Source of the DNA: an uncultured Litorilinea sp.
GTDB taxonomy: Bacteria; Chloroflexota; Anaerolineae; Caldilineales; Caldilineaceae
Reading direction: 5' to 3'
DNA length: 10,150 nucleotides
NCBI GenBank assembly: GCA_946885925.1
Contig: CAMPHP010000060.1
Location: 1-10,150, forward strand
Position numbers and translations under genes: made by a program. Below, one piece after another: positions 1-8,045 of this stretch. The notes under the pieces are model-generated. The model was not told the origin of the DNA. It made no database searches and saw only the letters and a list, made by a program, of their open reading frames with translations. The stretch's first letter is position 1; each line of letters starts with the position of its first letter.

Positions 1-2395
1 TGACAGTACTGATAATGGCGAAGATGACAACGGTCAACACCAGACCAGTTCCCAAACTGAGGGCCGCATTGCCCAGCGCGGGTGTGCGTCGATCGCGCAA
101 GTAAGCCCAGCTATAGACCGTTCCTGCCACCACAGCCCAGAGGATCAGCACCCAGGTATAAAAGGCAAAGTGTCCGGCGACCATGGATAGCTGGCTGTTC
201 AGGTCGCTGCCTGCAACGCCAGGAATCAGGCGGCTGCTCTGGATAAGCCCATAGACCAACCACCCACTCCAAACTACCGCTGCATGCAGCGCATAGCCGC
301 GCAGCCACCAGCCAAGACCAGGCGTGCGCCGCTGTTGCAGCGATGTCCCAGCCAAGCCGACCGTGGCAGCGACGAGCCAGGTAAAGACCAGCAGAAAGAT
401 CGATGTGCTAGAGATCACATGGCCCCCTTCGTTGCGCCGGAAGACGCTGCTAAAGAGGATGCCAAAAGGGTTACTTAATTGCTGGGAATTGGTGCTGAAG
501 AGAAAGACTGACGTGAGAAAGATCAACAGATCGGTCATCACGGTGGCAGGCAAGGCCGGATGGTAATTTGGACTTGCGGCGCGGCGCGATGTGGCATGGC
601 GATCGGCGCGCCGTTTCCCCTTGTGCGGCACTGGCTCGACGGTCTCAACTTCTTCTTCGACATACTGGTGGATGGTATAGGCTGAAGGAATCGCCCAACG
701 CATTCCTACCACCACGAGCAGTGCTGTGAGTATCCAGAAGTAGGTGCGCGTTGCGGCAATGGCGATACCAAAGTGAATCTCAATAAAGTGGGCGGTAATG
801 GTCGCCAGGATCGTGATGATCAGCAATTGTCGAGGCAGGTCGCCGCGTTCCCACCCCAGGTCATCATGCAGAAAAGCGGATAGGGTGACATAAACACCCA
901 GCCCCAACATCAATCCGGCAGGCAAGGCCACACCAAAAAAGCGCCAACTATTATCGTAGAAATAGAAGACTGTCACCAACGTCACTGAACTTAGGGTCAG
1001 TAGGATGGCAAAGAGGATGGTATCACGGCGATCCACCAGCAGGCCTAACCAGCGCAAGGCCCAGTAGAAGATGCTAATAAAGAGCGTAAGATAGGCGATG
1101 AAGCCGATAACCCCTGTGATGACGAGCGAATCCCACGTTTCGTTATGCGAGCGATCCGGGCTGGCATTCCGTGCTTCAACTTGGGCCAGGGCAGGGGGAT
1201 AGAAGGGATTGAAGGCAATCCACATCGCCTCTGGCCCATAGCCTACGAGGGGGCGTAATGCATTGACGCCATCTTGGCTGCCATCCGGGAAGTTGAGCGG
1301 TTCGTGGGGTACGATCATCTGCGATGCACCCTGCCAAATCAAGACACGCACCTGACCCGTGCCACCTTCAGATTCCAGAAGGGTGGTGAGGCGACCCACG
1401 TAGGGCACACTGCGTAGACCGGCAAAGAGCGAACTGGTGTTCATGAGCACCAAGAGAATGACGCCTGCCAGCCCCAGCCCCACCCAGAGCGAGGTCCATA
1501 GACGATGGTTCTTGGGCCGCAGTGCGGTAAAGAGCAGCAGCACAAAGAGATAGATGCCAAAGAAAAGCCCCAGCCACGGGCCGCGGCTCTGTGTCCAGAA
1601 GATCGCCAGCAGTTGTACCATCAAGACAAAGAGATAGGCTCCACCCGCTAATGCGGTTGGAATATCCTGGCTCTGGTCATGCGTAGGCGGTTTATAGCCA
1701 AGTAGATAGGCAAAACTGCTATAGACCCGCTCCAGCGTAAAGAAGAAGGCCATGATCAGGTAGGCTGCCAGGAAGATGGCATTGCCTGCGTTGGCAGCCA
1801 CGCGCGTTGTTGTATCACCACCCCAGGGCAGCGGATCGACCTGGAGATGCTGGATCACGCCATAGATGGCGATAGGCAAACTGGTGATGACGATGGTGTG
1901 TTGGAGGCGGCGGATCTGGTCTGGATGGCGCAGGTGGGCCATTGTCAACAGCGCAATCGTGACATAGCTGAGGAAGGTGTACGTTCCCTGCAAACGTTGA
2001 TAGGAACCCCACCAACTGACAAAGCGCGCCACACTAAAGACAGTGCTGAGCAGATAGGCGATGACCAGTAAAAGGATGGGAATGAGCAGCGGGATTTGTG
2101 CCAGCCGCCGCCACCAAGGGAGCGCGTCATGTGCTGGCTCGTTCGATGCGGGTGCTGCCTGTGCCACTCCCCCAGTTGCAAAAGCAGGGAGCCATGCCGG
2201 GCCACCGTTGGCGAGCTTGACCAACCATGCCAAAAGCATCAGTAATGCAATGGAACGTAAGAGGCTAATTTTATCTGGTTCAAAGACACGGCTGGAAAAG
2301 ACGTTGAAGAAGAGGGGGGCTACCACTAACGCTGCCAGCCAGCCAGCTTCGATAATGCCGTTCAGCCAGGCATCAAGTTTTGTTCTTGTTAACAT
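1..2395 (-). CDS. O-antigen polymerase/ligase (Wzy_C-type) family membrane protein, 3' end outside window
   Basis: The frame opened by ATG at 2395 stays open to the window edge: 798 codons with no stop. I translated it in full. The protein is strongly hydrophobic with many predicted membrane spans. Family landmarks are [14 protein letters not shown] (131-144), an N-A-G-N-x-I-F-L-A-A-Y-L segment (202-212), [10 protein letters not shown] (268-277), VGYGPEAM (384-391) in the large loop, and [10 protein letters not shown] followed by [10 protein letters not shown] (415-436). This is the pattern of O-antigen ligase/polymerase (Wzy_C) proteins, which join or polymerise lipid-linked glycans on the outer face of the inner membrane. 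The core seems to end near [14 protein letters not shown] (541-554). A hydrophilic linker (579-615: acidic EEEVETVE, then basic KGKRRADRH) and at least four further hydrophobic segments follow, so the protein is much longer than a plain 400-450 residue ligase. No Shine-Dalgarno precedes ATG. An in-frame TTG at 2407 is the only upstream alternative before a TGA at 2422. Polymerase and ligase cannot be told apart from sequence. Confidence 0.85.
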   Translation of the reverse strand, partial: MLTRTKLDAWLNGIIEAGWLAALVVAPLFFNVFSSRVFEPDKISLLRSIALLMLLAWLVKLANGGPAWLPAFATGGVAQAAPASNEPAHDALPWWRRLAQIPLLIPILLLVIAYLLSTVFSVARFVSWWGSYQRLQGTYTFLSYVTIALLTMAHLRHPDQIRRLQHTIVITSLPIAIYGVIQHLQVDPLPWGGDTTTRVAANAGNAIFLAAYLIMAFFFTLERVYSSFAYLLGYKPPTHDQSQDIPTALAGGAYLFVLMVQLLAIFWTQSRGPWLGLFFGIYLFVLLLFTALRPKNHRLWTSLWVGLGLAGVILLVLMNTSSLFAGLRSVPYVGRLTTLLESEGGTGQVRVLIWQGASQMIVPHEPLNFPDGSQDGVNALRPLVGYGPEAMWIAFNPFYPPALAQVEARNASPDRSHNETWDSLVITGVIGFIAYLTLFISIFYWALRWLGLLVDRRDTILFAILLTLSSVTLVTVFYFYDNSWRFFGVALPAGLMLGLGVYVTLSAFLHDDLGWERGDLPRQLLIITILATITAHFIEIHFGIAIAATRTYFWILTALLVVVGMRWAIPSAYTIHQYVEEEVETVEPVPHKGKRRADRHATSRRAASPNYHPALPATVMTDLLIFLTSVFLFSTNSQQLSNPFGILFSSVFRRNEGGHVISSTSIFLLVFTWLVAATVGLAGTSLQQRRTPGLGWWLRGYALHAAVVWSGWLVYGLIQSSRLIPGVAGSDLNSQLSMVAGHFAFYTWVLILWAVVAGTVYSWAYLRDRRTPALGNAALSLGTGLVLTVVIFAIISTV

Positions 2396-2401
2396 AGGGT
2401 T

Positions 2402-2422
2402 TGTCAATCTGTCATCTTGTCA
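2402..2422 (-). repeat. Three TGACA direct repeats at 8-bp spacing in the leader of the polymerase/ligase gene
   Basis: On the coding strand TGACA occurs at 2422-2418, 2414-2410 and 2406-2402, exactly 8 bases apart, starting 7 bases upstream of the ATG at 2395. Two of the three copies are TTGACA. They lie downstream of the predicted transcription start, so they would sit in the mRNA leader. Regular spacing could mean a protein-binding site or an mRNA element, but three short copies can arise by chance. Confidence 0.35.
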
Positions 2423-2459
2423 AAGTCTAGACCAGTAGGAGCGGTCATAGCAGTTATCT

Positions 2460-2488
2460 ATCGTACCCCAGGGTGTGGGCTGGGTCAA
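2460..2488 (-). promoter_or_regulatory. Predicted sigma-70-type promoter of the polymerase/ligase gene
   Basis: On the minus strand, TTGACC (2488-2483, five of six matches to the -35 consensus) is followed by a 17-base spacer and TACGAT (2465-2460, four of six matches to TATAAT). Transcription would start near 2453, leaving a leader of roughly 58 bases before the ATG at 2395. It sits in the longest gene-free gap of the window, just after the stop of the oxidoreductase gene. The spacer contains a short dyad, CCCAG and CTGGG separated by 8 bases, which could be an operator or chance. The call rests on consensus match only. Confidence 0.55.
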
Positions 2489-2509
2489 TATGTCGTGTAT
2501 AACGCGTGT

Positions 2510-3625
2510 CTAATTTGATGGGCGAACGGGGGGTAGAGCATCTGTTGCCGGCCTCAGTTGTGAGGCAAGTGGCGCGTTGGTGGGGGATGCAAGCACAACT
2601 TCACGCCCACTGTGTGCTGATTCATAGATGGCAAGCACCAACGCCAGCGATTTGCGGGCTTCGGGCCCAGGCGTACCTGGCTCGCTTCCGGTCAGCACGG
2701 CATGGACAAAGTCGCGCAATACTTCACGATGACTATAGCCATAAACCGAGGGAGGATCAACGCGTTGGCTGGTGAGCAATTCGGCTTCCTGCTCCAACTC
2801 ACCTGCCACTTTCCACAACTCAATGCGGTTGAGCGCGGTGCCGCCAATCTTGACAGAACCATGCTCGCCAAAGACCGCCACCGAGCCTTCTAAGTTTTGG
2901 GGCCAAGTCAGTGTGGAGCCTTCGATAGTTGCCAATGCACCGCTGGCAAAGCGCACCACCGCAACGCCCACGTCTTCGGCTTCCATCTTATGCGCTAATG
3001 TCGCCGTATAGGCATAGACCGAGTGCACTGGCCCCATCAGCCATTGCAAGGCGTCGATATGATGGATGCTTTGATTCATCAGCGCGCCGCCATCCATTGC
3101 CCAGGTGCCATGCCAGCCATCTTCGTAATAGGATTGGGGCCGGTACCAACGCACACAGGCATTGCCCAGGTGAAGGCGACCAAGCTTGCCTTCATCAATA
3201 GCTTGGCGTAACGCTTGCAAGGGATGGTTGTAGCGATTTTGGAGGACTACGCCCAGTGTGCGACCGGCGCTTTGGCTTACCTCGATCATGCGGTCGGCAT
3301 CCTCCAAGGTAATGGCGATGGGCTTTTCCACCAAGACATGCTTGCCTGCTTGCATGGCGTCAATGGCGACTTGGGCGTGGAGACCGCTAGGTACGCAGAC
3401 GCTAACGGCATCTATATCTTTGCGTGCAAGCAATTCGTGATAGTCGGTGTAGGGCGCGGCACTGTACTCTTGAGCAAAGTGTTGGGCGCGGCTCGATTTG
3501 ACGTCTGCTACTGCTACCAAGTGGGCATCAGCGACTTGTTGGAGCGATTGGGCATGGCGAGGGGCAATCCGACCGCAGCCGATGATTCCAAAGCGCAAGG
3601 CAGTGTTATGGAATAAATGGCTCAT
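2510..3625 (-). CDS. Gfo/Idh/MocA family oxidoreductase, WlbA/WbpB-like nucleotide-sugar dehydrogenase
   Basis: This 371-residue protein has the full Gfo/Idh/MocA two-domain plan. The N-terminal Rossmann fold carries FGIIGCGRIAPRHA (12-25, GxGxxA NAD(P)-binding loop), the VADV segment (38-42) and the EKP motif (100-102) with the usual catalytic lysine K101. The C-terminal alpha/beta domain contains GTWAMDGGALMNQSIHHID (173-191), with H188 as the likely second catalytic residue. The YYEDGW...GTW...GG...NQSIHHID spacing resembles WlbA/WbpB, which oxidises the 3-position of UDP-N-acetylglucosaminuronate in the pathway to 2,3-diamino sugars. The substrate is inferred. The aminotransferase and acetyltransferase that normally work with WlbA are not in the window. 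The last ~25 residues are proline- and alanine-rich and outside the fold. The gene starts 5 bases after the stop of the upstream GT4 gene, suggesting translational coupling. No clear ribosome binding site is seen. TTG at codon 10 is a possible later start, but I kept ATG. Confidence 0.9.
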   Translation of the reverse strand: MSHLFHNTALRFGIIGCGRIAPRHAQSLQQVADAHLVAVADVKSSRAQHFAQEYSAAPYTDYHELLARKDIDAVSVCVPSGLHAQVAIDAMQAGKHVLVEKPIAITLEDADRMIEVSQSAGRTLGVVLQNRYNHPLQALRQAIDEGKLGRLHLGNACVRWYRPQSYYEDGWHGTWAMDGGALMNQSIHHIDALQWLMGPVHSVYAYTATLAHKMEAEDVGVAVVRFASGALATIEGSTLTWPQNLEGSVAVFGEHGSVKIGGTALNRIELWKVAGELEQEAELLTSQRVDPPSVYGYSHREVLRDFVHAVLTGSEPGTPGPEARKSLALVLAIYESAHSGREVVLASPTNAPLASQLRPATDALPPVRPSN

Positions 3626-3630
3626 GCAAT

Positions 3631-4758
3631 TTAGGGTTTCTGGCTCAGGGCTTCGTGATAGAGGCTGGTCATGCGCGCGGTCATGGTCGCCTGGCTAAAT
3701 TCAGCGTGAACACGGGCGAGTGCTGCTGCGCCCATTCTCTTACGCAATTCATCATCGCCCAATAAGCGGTTGATGGCCGCGGCTAAGGCATCGGGATCTC
3801 CTGGCGGCACGACTAAGCCGGTCTGTTCATGCTGGTTGACAAAGGAAGTGCCTGTGCCTAGTTCGGTGCTGATCAGCGGCAATCCACAGGCCATTGCCTC
3901 GATCAAGACAATGCCAAAGGCTTCGGCGCGGTTGGTAGAGGGCAGCACAAAGAGATCCGACGCATAGAGCGCGATCAACTTATCCGCATCGGAGAGTTCA
4001 CCCAGGAAACTGATGCGGTCGTCTAGCCCCAATGCACTGGCTTGCCCGCGCCATTCTTCCTCCAACATACCAGAGCCGATGACCAGCAAGTGGGCATCGA
4101 TCTGTTGCATAGCCTCAATGAGGACATTCAACCCCTTGTAGTGGCGCAGTTTGCCGACATAGAGCAACAAGGGCTTGGGAGCATGGCGCGCACGTAACTC
4201 GGCGGCGACTTGGCGAATTTCGGGCGTGGCTTCAAAGGCGCTCAGGTCAATGCCATAGGGAAGGACACGGCATTTGTCGGCAACAGGCGCAAGGAAGGGG
4301 GATGTGCGAATATAGGCGGGGCTGGCGACGGAAATGCGGTTTGCCCGGCGGAGCAGGACGCGCAAGAATGGGCTGTAAAAAGTGCCCAGCACCCTTTGGC
4401 GCACAATATCGCTGTGGTAGGAAAGAACCAGGGCGCGGCTGCTTCCCAAGAGCAGGTGGCCTAGCTCACCAGGTGGATAGGGCAGATGGGCATGGGTGAT
4501 GTCAATGCCCTTTTCGAGCCGACGCAGCCATCCATAGAAACTAAGACTGATGGGGGCTGATGAAATGTTGAGCTGTCGCCCGGTCTTGACGACTGGCACA
4601 CCATGGATCGTCGTTTCGATGGTCTCTGCGCTAGTGTTTGTTACCAAGACGCGCGCATCGATCCCCTGTGCACGCTGGGCTTGGGCCAAGAGACCGATAT
4701 GATTTTCAATGCCGCCCACGACCGGAGCATAGTCTTTGTAGATGTGTAATACACGCAT
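3631..4758 (-). CDS. GT4 family glycosyltransferase (rhamnosyl/mannosyltransferase-like)
   Basis: This is a retaining GT-B glycosyltransferase of 375 residues, expected to move a sugar from a nucleotide donor onto a lipid-linked acceptor at the cytoplasmic membrane face. It opens with MRVLHIYKDYAPVVGGIENH, whose G15-G16 glycine pair is typical of the acceptor domain. HAHLPYPPGE (89-98) and SYHSD (113-117) follow. The C-terminal donor domain has YVGKLRHYKG (200-209; K203 and K208 likely contact the nucleotide-sugar phosphates), VIGSG, and the EX7E motif E279-AFGIVLI-E287 followed by AMACGLP. An ATG at 4782 would add eight residues (MLFCHNRA) and overlap the previous gene by 17 bases. I chose ATG 4758 because the conserved first beta strand begins there and it leaves a normal 7-base gap. 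Resemblance to rhamnosyl/mannosyltransferases is by general pattern; donor and linkage are unknown. The next gene begins 5 bases downstream. Confidence 0.9.
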   Translation of the reverse strand: MRVLHIYKDYAPVVGGIENHIGLLAQAQRAQGIDARVLVTNTSAETIETTIHGVPVVKTGRQLNISSAPISLSFYGWLRRLEKGIDITHAHLPYPPGELGHLLLGSSRALVLSYHSDIVRQRVLGTFYSPFLRVLLRRANRISVASPAYIRTSPFLAPVADKCRVLPYGIDLSAFEATPEIRQVAAELRARHAPKPLLLYVGKLRHYKGLNVLIEAMQQIDAHLLVIGSGMLEEEWRGQASALGLDDRISFLGELSDADKLIALYASDLFVLPSTNRAEAFGIVLIEAMACGLPLISTELGTGTSFVNQHEQTGLVVPPGDPDALAAAINRLLGDDELRKRMGAAALARVHAEFSQATMTARMTSLYHEALSQKP

Positions 4759-4765
4759 GGCTCTA

Positions 4766-5974
4766 TTATGGCAGAAAAGCATGGATTTCGGCTAGAACGC
4801 GCGACTGGTAACTGGGCAGACTTAGTTCTTGGATAACTTGGCTACGTCCCGTTGTGCCGGTAGATGCCCTGCGCGCAGGGTCAGCCAACCATCGCTGCAA
4901 GGCTGCGCGTAGGGCCTGTGCGTCACCGACTGGAAAGATTGCGTCGGCTGGCAGGAGATCGGGCGAAATGCCGACAGGTGTACTCAACGCGGGTGTGGTA
5001 CAGGCGAGGCTTTCCAAGAGGACAAGCGGCCCGGTCTCACGGCTGGAAGCGACCACGAGTAGGTCTATGGCATTGAGCAGATCGGGAATGTCGCTGCGCC
5101 TGCCTAGAAAGTGCACATTGGGGCCAGCTATCTGCTGTAGATGAGCAGCATAGGCTTCGCTTTCCGCCTCGCCCGGTCGCGGGGCCCCGATAAAGAGCGT
5201 GGTAATAGGCGGCAAAGCTGGGCTGTCAGGGGAGCTTTGCAATGCCTTGATCAGTGTATCTTGCCCCTTGAGCGGGATCAGATCGCCCACCATGCCCACC
5301 ACAAGCTCATCCGGGCCAAGCCCCAACGATTGCCGTATCTTTGTTCGCGCCGCTGGATTTGGCGCAAAGCGGTCTGTGTTAATGCCATAGGGAATGACAA
5401 TGGTCTTGGGTGCTACGGATGCAAATTGTGCCTGGGCTCCCGACGAAGAGCAGATGACCCGCCGCACTGCGGGCAGGCGTGCCACGTTGGTGACCAGATG
5501 GAGCGTTGTGGCGTCGGCCAAGAGGGCATGGTGATGCCAAAGGACAGGGCGGCGGGCAAAGGTCGCAGCCAACGCAGCCCAGGCAAAGGTGCGCGCGCTG
5601 TTGGCATAGAGCATATCAATACTCTGCTCGCGAATCAGGCGTGCCGTGGTGGAGACGAGCCGGGGCAAACGGCGGGCATAGGCTGTCACATCGCGCCGGG
5701 TCTTACGCAAGAGGGTGTAGTCGCCTTGTTCGGCAAAGAAGCAGGTAACACCCTGGCTGGCAAGCGCATCAGCTAGGGGGCCGGGACCGGGCAGCAAGGC
5801 TGAAATCTTGAGTGCATCGTGCCAGCCGGATGCTAGTTGCACCATAGCCGCTTGTCCCCCGGCAATGGTTGGGATGCTTTCGATCAGCAGCAGGTGGGGC
5901 CGCTGGTCACGATGCGTGCGGTCTCTGGGCGCGCCCCGCGGGGCGCGGAATGACAGGGTATCTTTATTCGGCAC
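4766..5974 (-). CDS. GT4 family glycosyltransferase with atypical N-terminal extension
   Basis: This is a GT-B fold glycosyltransferase of 402 residues. After an Arg/Pro-rich N-terminus (residues ~7-25) the acceptor domain starts at HLLLIESIPTIAGGQ (27-41), with the glycine pair at 39-40. A WHHH segment lies at 146-149. The donor domain shows IPYGINTDRF (194-203), MVGDLIPLKGQD (228-239, with K236) and the EX7E motif E313-TGPLVLL-E321. After it, the usual A-C-G-T-P turn reads A-C-T-T-P, a small deviation at a conserved glycine. The start is GTG at 5974, which overlaps the 3' end of the GT2 gene by 11 bases. A G-rich run (GGGGGT) 8 bases upstream could serve as a weak ribosome binding site, and no later in-frame ATG or GTG lies before the conserved fold. 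The N-terminal extension coincides with a GC-rich palindrome (listed separately) and may come from a repeat element. Sugar and linkage cannot be predicted. Confidence 0.9.
   Translation of the reverse strand: MPNKDTLSFRAPRGAPRDRTHRDQRPHLLLIESIPTIAGGQAAMVQLASGWHDALKISALLPGPGPLADALASQGVTCFFAEQGDYTLLRKTRRDVTAYARRLPRLVSTTARLIREQSIDMLYANSARTFAWAALAATFARRPVLWHHHALLADATTLHLVTNVARLPAVRRVICSSSGAQAQFASVAPKTIVIPYGINTDRFAPNPAARTKIRQSLGLGPDELVVGMVGDLIPLKGQDTLIKALQSSPDSPALPPITTLFIGAPRPGEAESEAYAAHLQQIAGPNVHFLGRRSDIPDLLNAIDLLVVASSRETGPLVLLESLACTTPALSTPVGISPDLLPADAIFPVGDAQALRAALQRWLADPARRASTGTTGRSQVIQELSLPSYQSRVLAEIHAFLP
5921..5956. repeat. GC-rich palindrome with flanking TGTCATTCC, REP-like, inside the coding start of a GT4 gene
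   Basis: Positions 5930-5947 form a perfect 18-base palindrome, CGCGCCCCGCGGGGCGCG. On the minus strand it is preceded by CTGTCATTCC (5956-5947). A TGTCATTCC arm next to a GC-rich dyad is reminiscent of short dispersed intergenic repeats in several bacterial phyla (recollection, not a search). Here it is read in frame as residues about 7-18 of the GT4 protein (L-S-F-R-A-P-R-G-A-P-R-D), just after the GTG start and the 11-base overlap with the upstream gene. Only one copy is visible, so repeat status is inferred. Confidence 0.5.
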
Positions 5975-6902
5975 GTTGGTTTACCCCCGAACGTAGGCGA
6001 CGACGCGCTAGCCACTCGATGAACGGCGGCAACCCTGCTCCCGGCAGTTGCACGGTGTGGCGAGCGGCGAGGAGACCGTGGCGAAGGGTCAGCCCGACTT
6101 TGCGTTGCTGCCAAGCTGCCAGGGCCACTGCACCATGCTGGCGGGCATAGGCTTCATGACGTGCATTCTTGTGTGCTGCCATCGTTTCCGGGTAACGCTT
6201 GTCTAGTGTGTTGAGCATATAGAGGCAGCGGCTGCGTAAGCGGAGCGTGTCACCACTGATATTTTGGGTATGGCGGCGGATGGCTGCTACATCGCCAGGC
6301 ACATAGAGCATGGTTGTTTGCATTGCCAAACGCAGCCACAACTCATAATCTTCGCTCACCAGGAGTGCCGGGTCTTCGTTAAAACCGCCGCTGCTCTCCA
6401 GGCATGTGCGGCGAATAAGAACCACGCCAGGAGTCAGGAAGTTACCGCGCAGCAAATCGGCAAAGACATCTCCCGATGGTGTCGGCAGCCCATCTTGCAC
6501 ATAGCCAGTAGGCTGGTTGGGGTGGTCACTAAAAAAATGACCATTGGAATAGACCATGCCCGCGGTGGGGTTGTTGTCCAGCACCGGGACTTGGAGCGCC
6601 AGCTTATTAGGCAGATAGAGATCATCGGAATCGAGAAAGGAGATGTACTCCCCGGTGGCAACCGCCAAAGCCGAGTTGCGCGGTGCGGCGGGTTGCCCAC
6701 GATGGGGCAGGACTAGATAGCGGATGCGCGAGCCATAGCTGGCGATGGCTTCTGCCATGATCTCTGCGGTATGGTCGGTGGAACCATCGTCGGCAACGAT
6801 CAATTCAAAGTCTTGGTAGCTCTGCGCCAGGACACTGCCAATGGCATCACCCAAGAGATCGGCACGGTTATAGGTTGGAATGATGACACTGACACGAGGC
6901 AT
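5964..6902 (-). CDS. GT2 family glycosyltransferase (GT-A fold)
   Basis: This 312-residue protein starts directly with the GT2 signature VSVIIPTYNRADLL (4-17). The nucleotide-binding ADDGSTD follows (37-43), then the metal-binding FLDSDD (89-94, DXD at D91-D93) and the SEDYELWLRL region (183-192), whose E184-D185 supplies the likely catalytic base of inverting GT2 enzymes. It should transfer one sugar from a nucleotide donor onto the growing lipid-linked oligosaccharide in the cytoplasm. Beyond about residue 215 the family signature ends. The remaining ~95 residues are basic and partly amphipathic (for example WQQRKVGLTLRHG and WLARRRLRSG), with no clear transmembrane span, and may sit on the membrane surface. 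ATG at 6902 is 6 bases after the stop of the CgeB-like gene and leaves no room for an earlier start. Its stop overlaps the GTG of the following GT4 gene by 11 bases, consistent with coupled translation. Confidence 0.92.
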   Translation of the reverse strand: MPRVSVIIPTYNRADLLGDAIGSVLAQSYQDFELIVADDGSTDHTAEIMAEAIASYGSRIRYLVLPHRGQPAAPRNSALAVATGEYISFLDSDDLYLPNKLALQVPVLDNNPTAGMVYSNGHFFSDHPNQPTGYVQDGLPTPSGDVFADLLRGNFLTPGVVLIRRTCLESSGGFNEDPALLVSEDYELWLRLAMQTTMLYVPGDVAAIRRHTQNISGDTLRLRSRCLYMLNTLDKRYPETMAAHKNARHEAYARQHGAVALAAWQQRKVGLTLRHGLLAARHTVQLPGAGLPPFIEWLARRRLRSGVNQRAE

Positions 6903-6908
6903 AGGCGA

Positions 6909-8042
6909 TCAGGCTTGTACTGGAAGAGATGCCGGTAAGGAGATGCCAAGCAGTTCCAAGACGCGCTGAGCACGGTGGGCATAGGTATGGCGATTCACAA
7001 TCGCCTGATAGCCGCGCGTGCGATAGGTCTGGTTGAGCGTGCTGTCGGTAAGCAGCGTCTGCACAATCTCGTGATATTCCTCCAGCGAAGCAGGCACAGG
7101 CAGTTCGTCCGCACTAAACCATTCACGATAGCCGGAAATGGCATCGGTGATGGAGCAGCCGCCACTCCCCAAGACCTTAAAGACGCGCTCGTTCTGGTCG
7201 ATGTTCAGGCGTTCGCAATGCGGCTCATTGATGGTCGGTGAGAGGCGCGCTTGGCGATAGAGCGCCGCCTCTTGATCTTGCGGCAGAGGCCCGCCATACC
7301 CGGCATAGGGCCAGCGTTCGCGGCCAAAAACGGTCAAATCTTTCTCATAAGGGCGCAGATAGCGGTCGAGTTGTTGGGCCTTATAGGGCCAATAACCGCC
7401 GACAAAGGTCATCTGCACCCCATCAAATTGAGGATTATCCGTTATGTTGGGATGGTAGACGGTGGTATCACACGCTAGTGGTAACGATTCGACTTGCAAA
7501 CCATGTTCCATCCACTTGGCGTAACAGGCCAAGCTGGCGGATGGGGAGATCGTAAAGGTAAAGGCTGGTTCGCTATAGAGGAGATCTTTGTGCGTTTGGC
7601 GCGCAAAGGATTGGTAGTCCAGCCCTTCGGCTTGAAAAAGCTCCATATCGTCCTTAAACCAGTAATCTAGCCAGACGAAATGACGTGTGCGGCGCAACGC
7701 ATCTAAATGGGTGCGGTTTAGGTAAAGGTAATCCGTATTCTGCAACAGGCAGATCGGATTGGGCAGGTCGGGCAGACGGTCTGCCAGTTCGTGCGTACCG
7801 AGGATGACATAAGGGATGCCGATTTGCTCGAAGCCATGACAATACCCCACCCGCGCCAGCGAGGTCGCCAGCGGGACATTCTGGTTAAAGAGTGGGCTGA
7901 CCACACTGACAAAGGTGTAGGGCGCTGTGCCCAGGGGCAACTTGCCTGTAGGAGTTGTGATCGTTGGACGCCGGTAACGGGCGCGCCAGAAGCCGATCTT
8001 GCGGCGCATGGCACTTACCCAGAGCATAGCTGTATTTTGCAT
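6909..8042 (-). CDS. CgeB-like glycosyltransferase (Glyco_trans_1_2 type C-terminal domain)
   Basis: This 377-residue protein lacks the usual GT4 EX7E signature and instead fits the CgeB / Glyco_trans_1_2 group. The diagnostic part is the C-terminal half: TFVGGYWPYK (212-221), INEPHCERLNIDQNERVFKV (271-290) followed directly by LGSGG, then ITDAISGYREWF (298-309) and the terminal RHTYAHRAQRVLELL (351-365). In this group the conserved N-R-x-F-E/K and G-x-GG segments shape the donor site, and a D or E-rich loop replaces EX7E. The N-terminal half (about 40-200) looks like a second Rossmann-like domain (YVILGTHE, FVWLDYW, FTFTISPSAS), consistent with GT-B. The first ~35 residues are basic and poorly structured, so M6 or M12 could be the true start. 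ATG 8042 is kept because it is 3 bases after the preceding stop. Members occur in surface-glycan loci and in Bacillus spore-coat cge genes. Donor and acceptor are unknown. Confidence 0.82.
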   Translation of the reverse strand: MQNTAMLWVSAMRRKIGFWRARYRRPTITTPTGKLPLGTAPYTFVSVVSPLFNQNVPLATSLARVGYCHGFEQIGIPYVILGTHELADRLPDLPNPICLLQNTDYLYLNRTHLDALRRTRHFVWLDYWFKDDMELFQAEGLDYQSFARQTHKDLLYSEPAFTFTISPSASLACYAKWMEHGLQVESLPLACDTTVYHPNITDNPQFDGVQMTFVGGYWPYKAQQLDRYLRPYEKDLTVFGRERWPYAGYGGPLPQDQEAALYRQARLSPTINEPHCERLNIDQNERVFKVLGSGGCSITDAISGYREWFSADELPVPASLEEYHEIVQTLLTDSTLNQTYRTRGYQAIVNRHTYAHRAQRVLELLGISLPASLPVQA

Positions 8043-8045
8043 TGT

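Noticed and set aside
2061..2438. 125-codon plus-strand open frame reaching into the 2396-2509 gap
   Set aside because: Mostly antisense to the membrane protein gene, with no motif or ribosome binding site; the extension into the gap is short.
2404..2448. 14-codon upstream open frame on the minus strand in the polymerase/ligase leader
   Set aside because: It would start only about 5 bases after the predicted transcription start, has no ribosome binding site and no codon bias suggesting attenuation.
3215..3616. 133-codon plus-strand open frame
   Set aside because: Fully antisense to the Gfo/Idh/MocA gene, with no recognisable domain.
4759..4782. ATG at 4782 as start of the rhamnosyl/mannosyltransferase-like GT4
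   Set aside because: It adds a non-conserved MLFCHNRA peptide and a 17-base overlap; ATG 4758 begins exactly at the conserved first strand. Not excluded.
5141..5776. 211-codon open frame on the plus strand
   Set aside because: It lies wholly antisense to the GT4 gene at 4766-5974, has Cys/Arg-rich low-quality composition and no family motif; it is a shadow of GC-rich coding DNA.
6264..6716. 150-codon plus-strand open frame
   Set aside because: Fully antisense to the GT2 gene, whose motifs are intact in the other strand.
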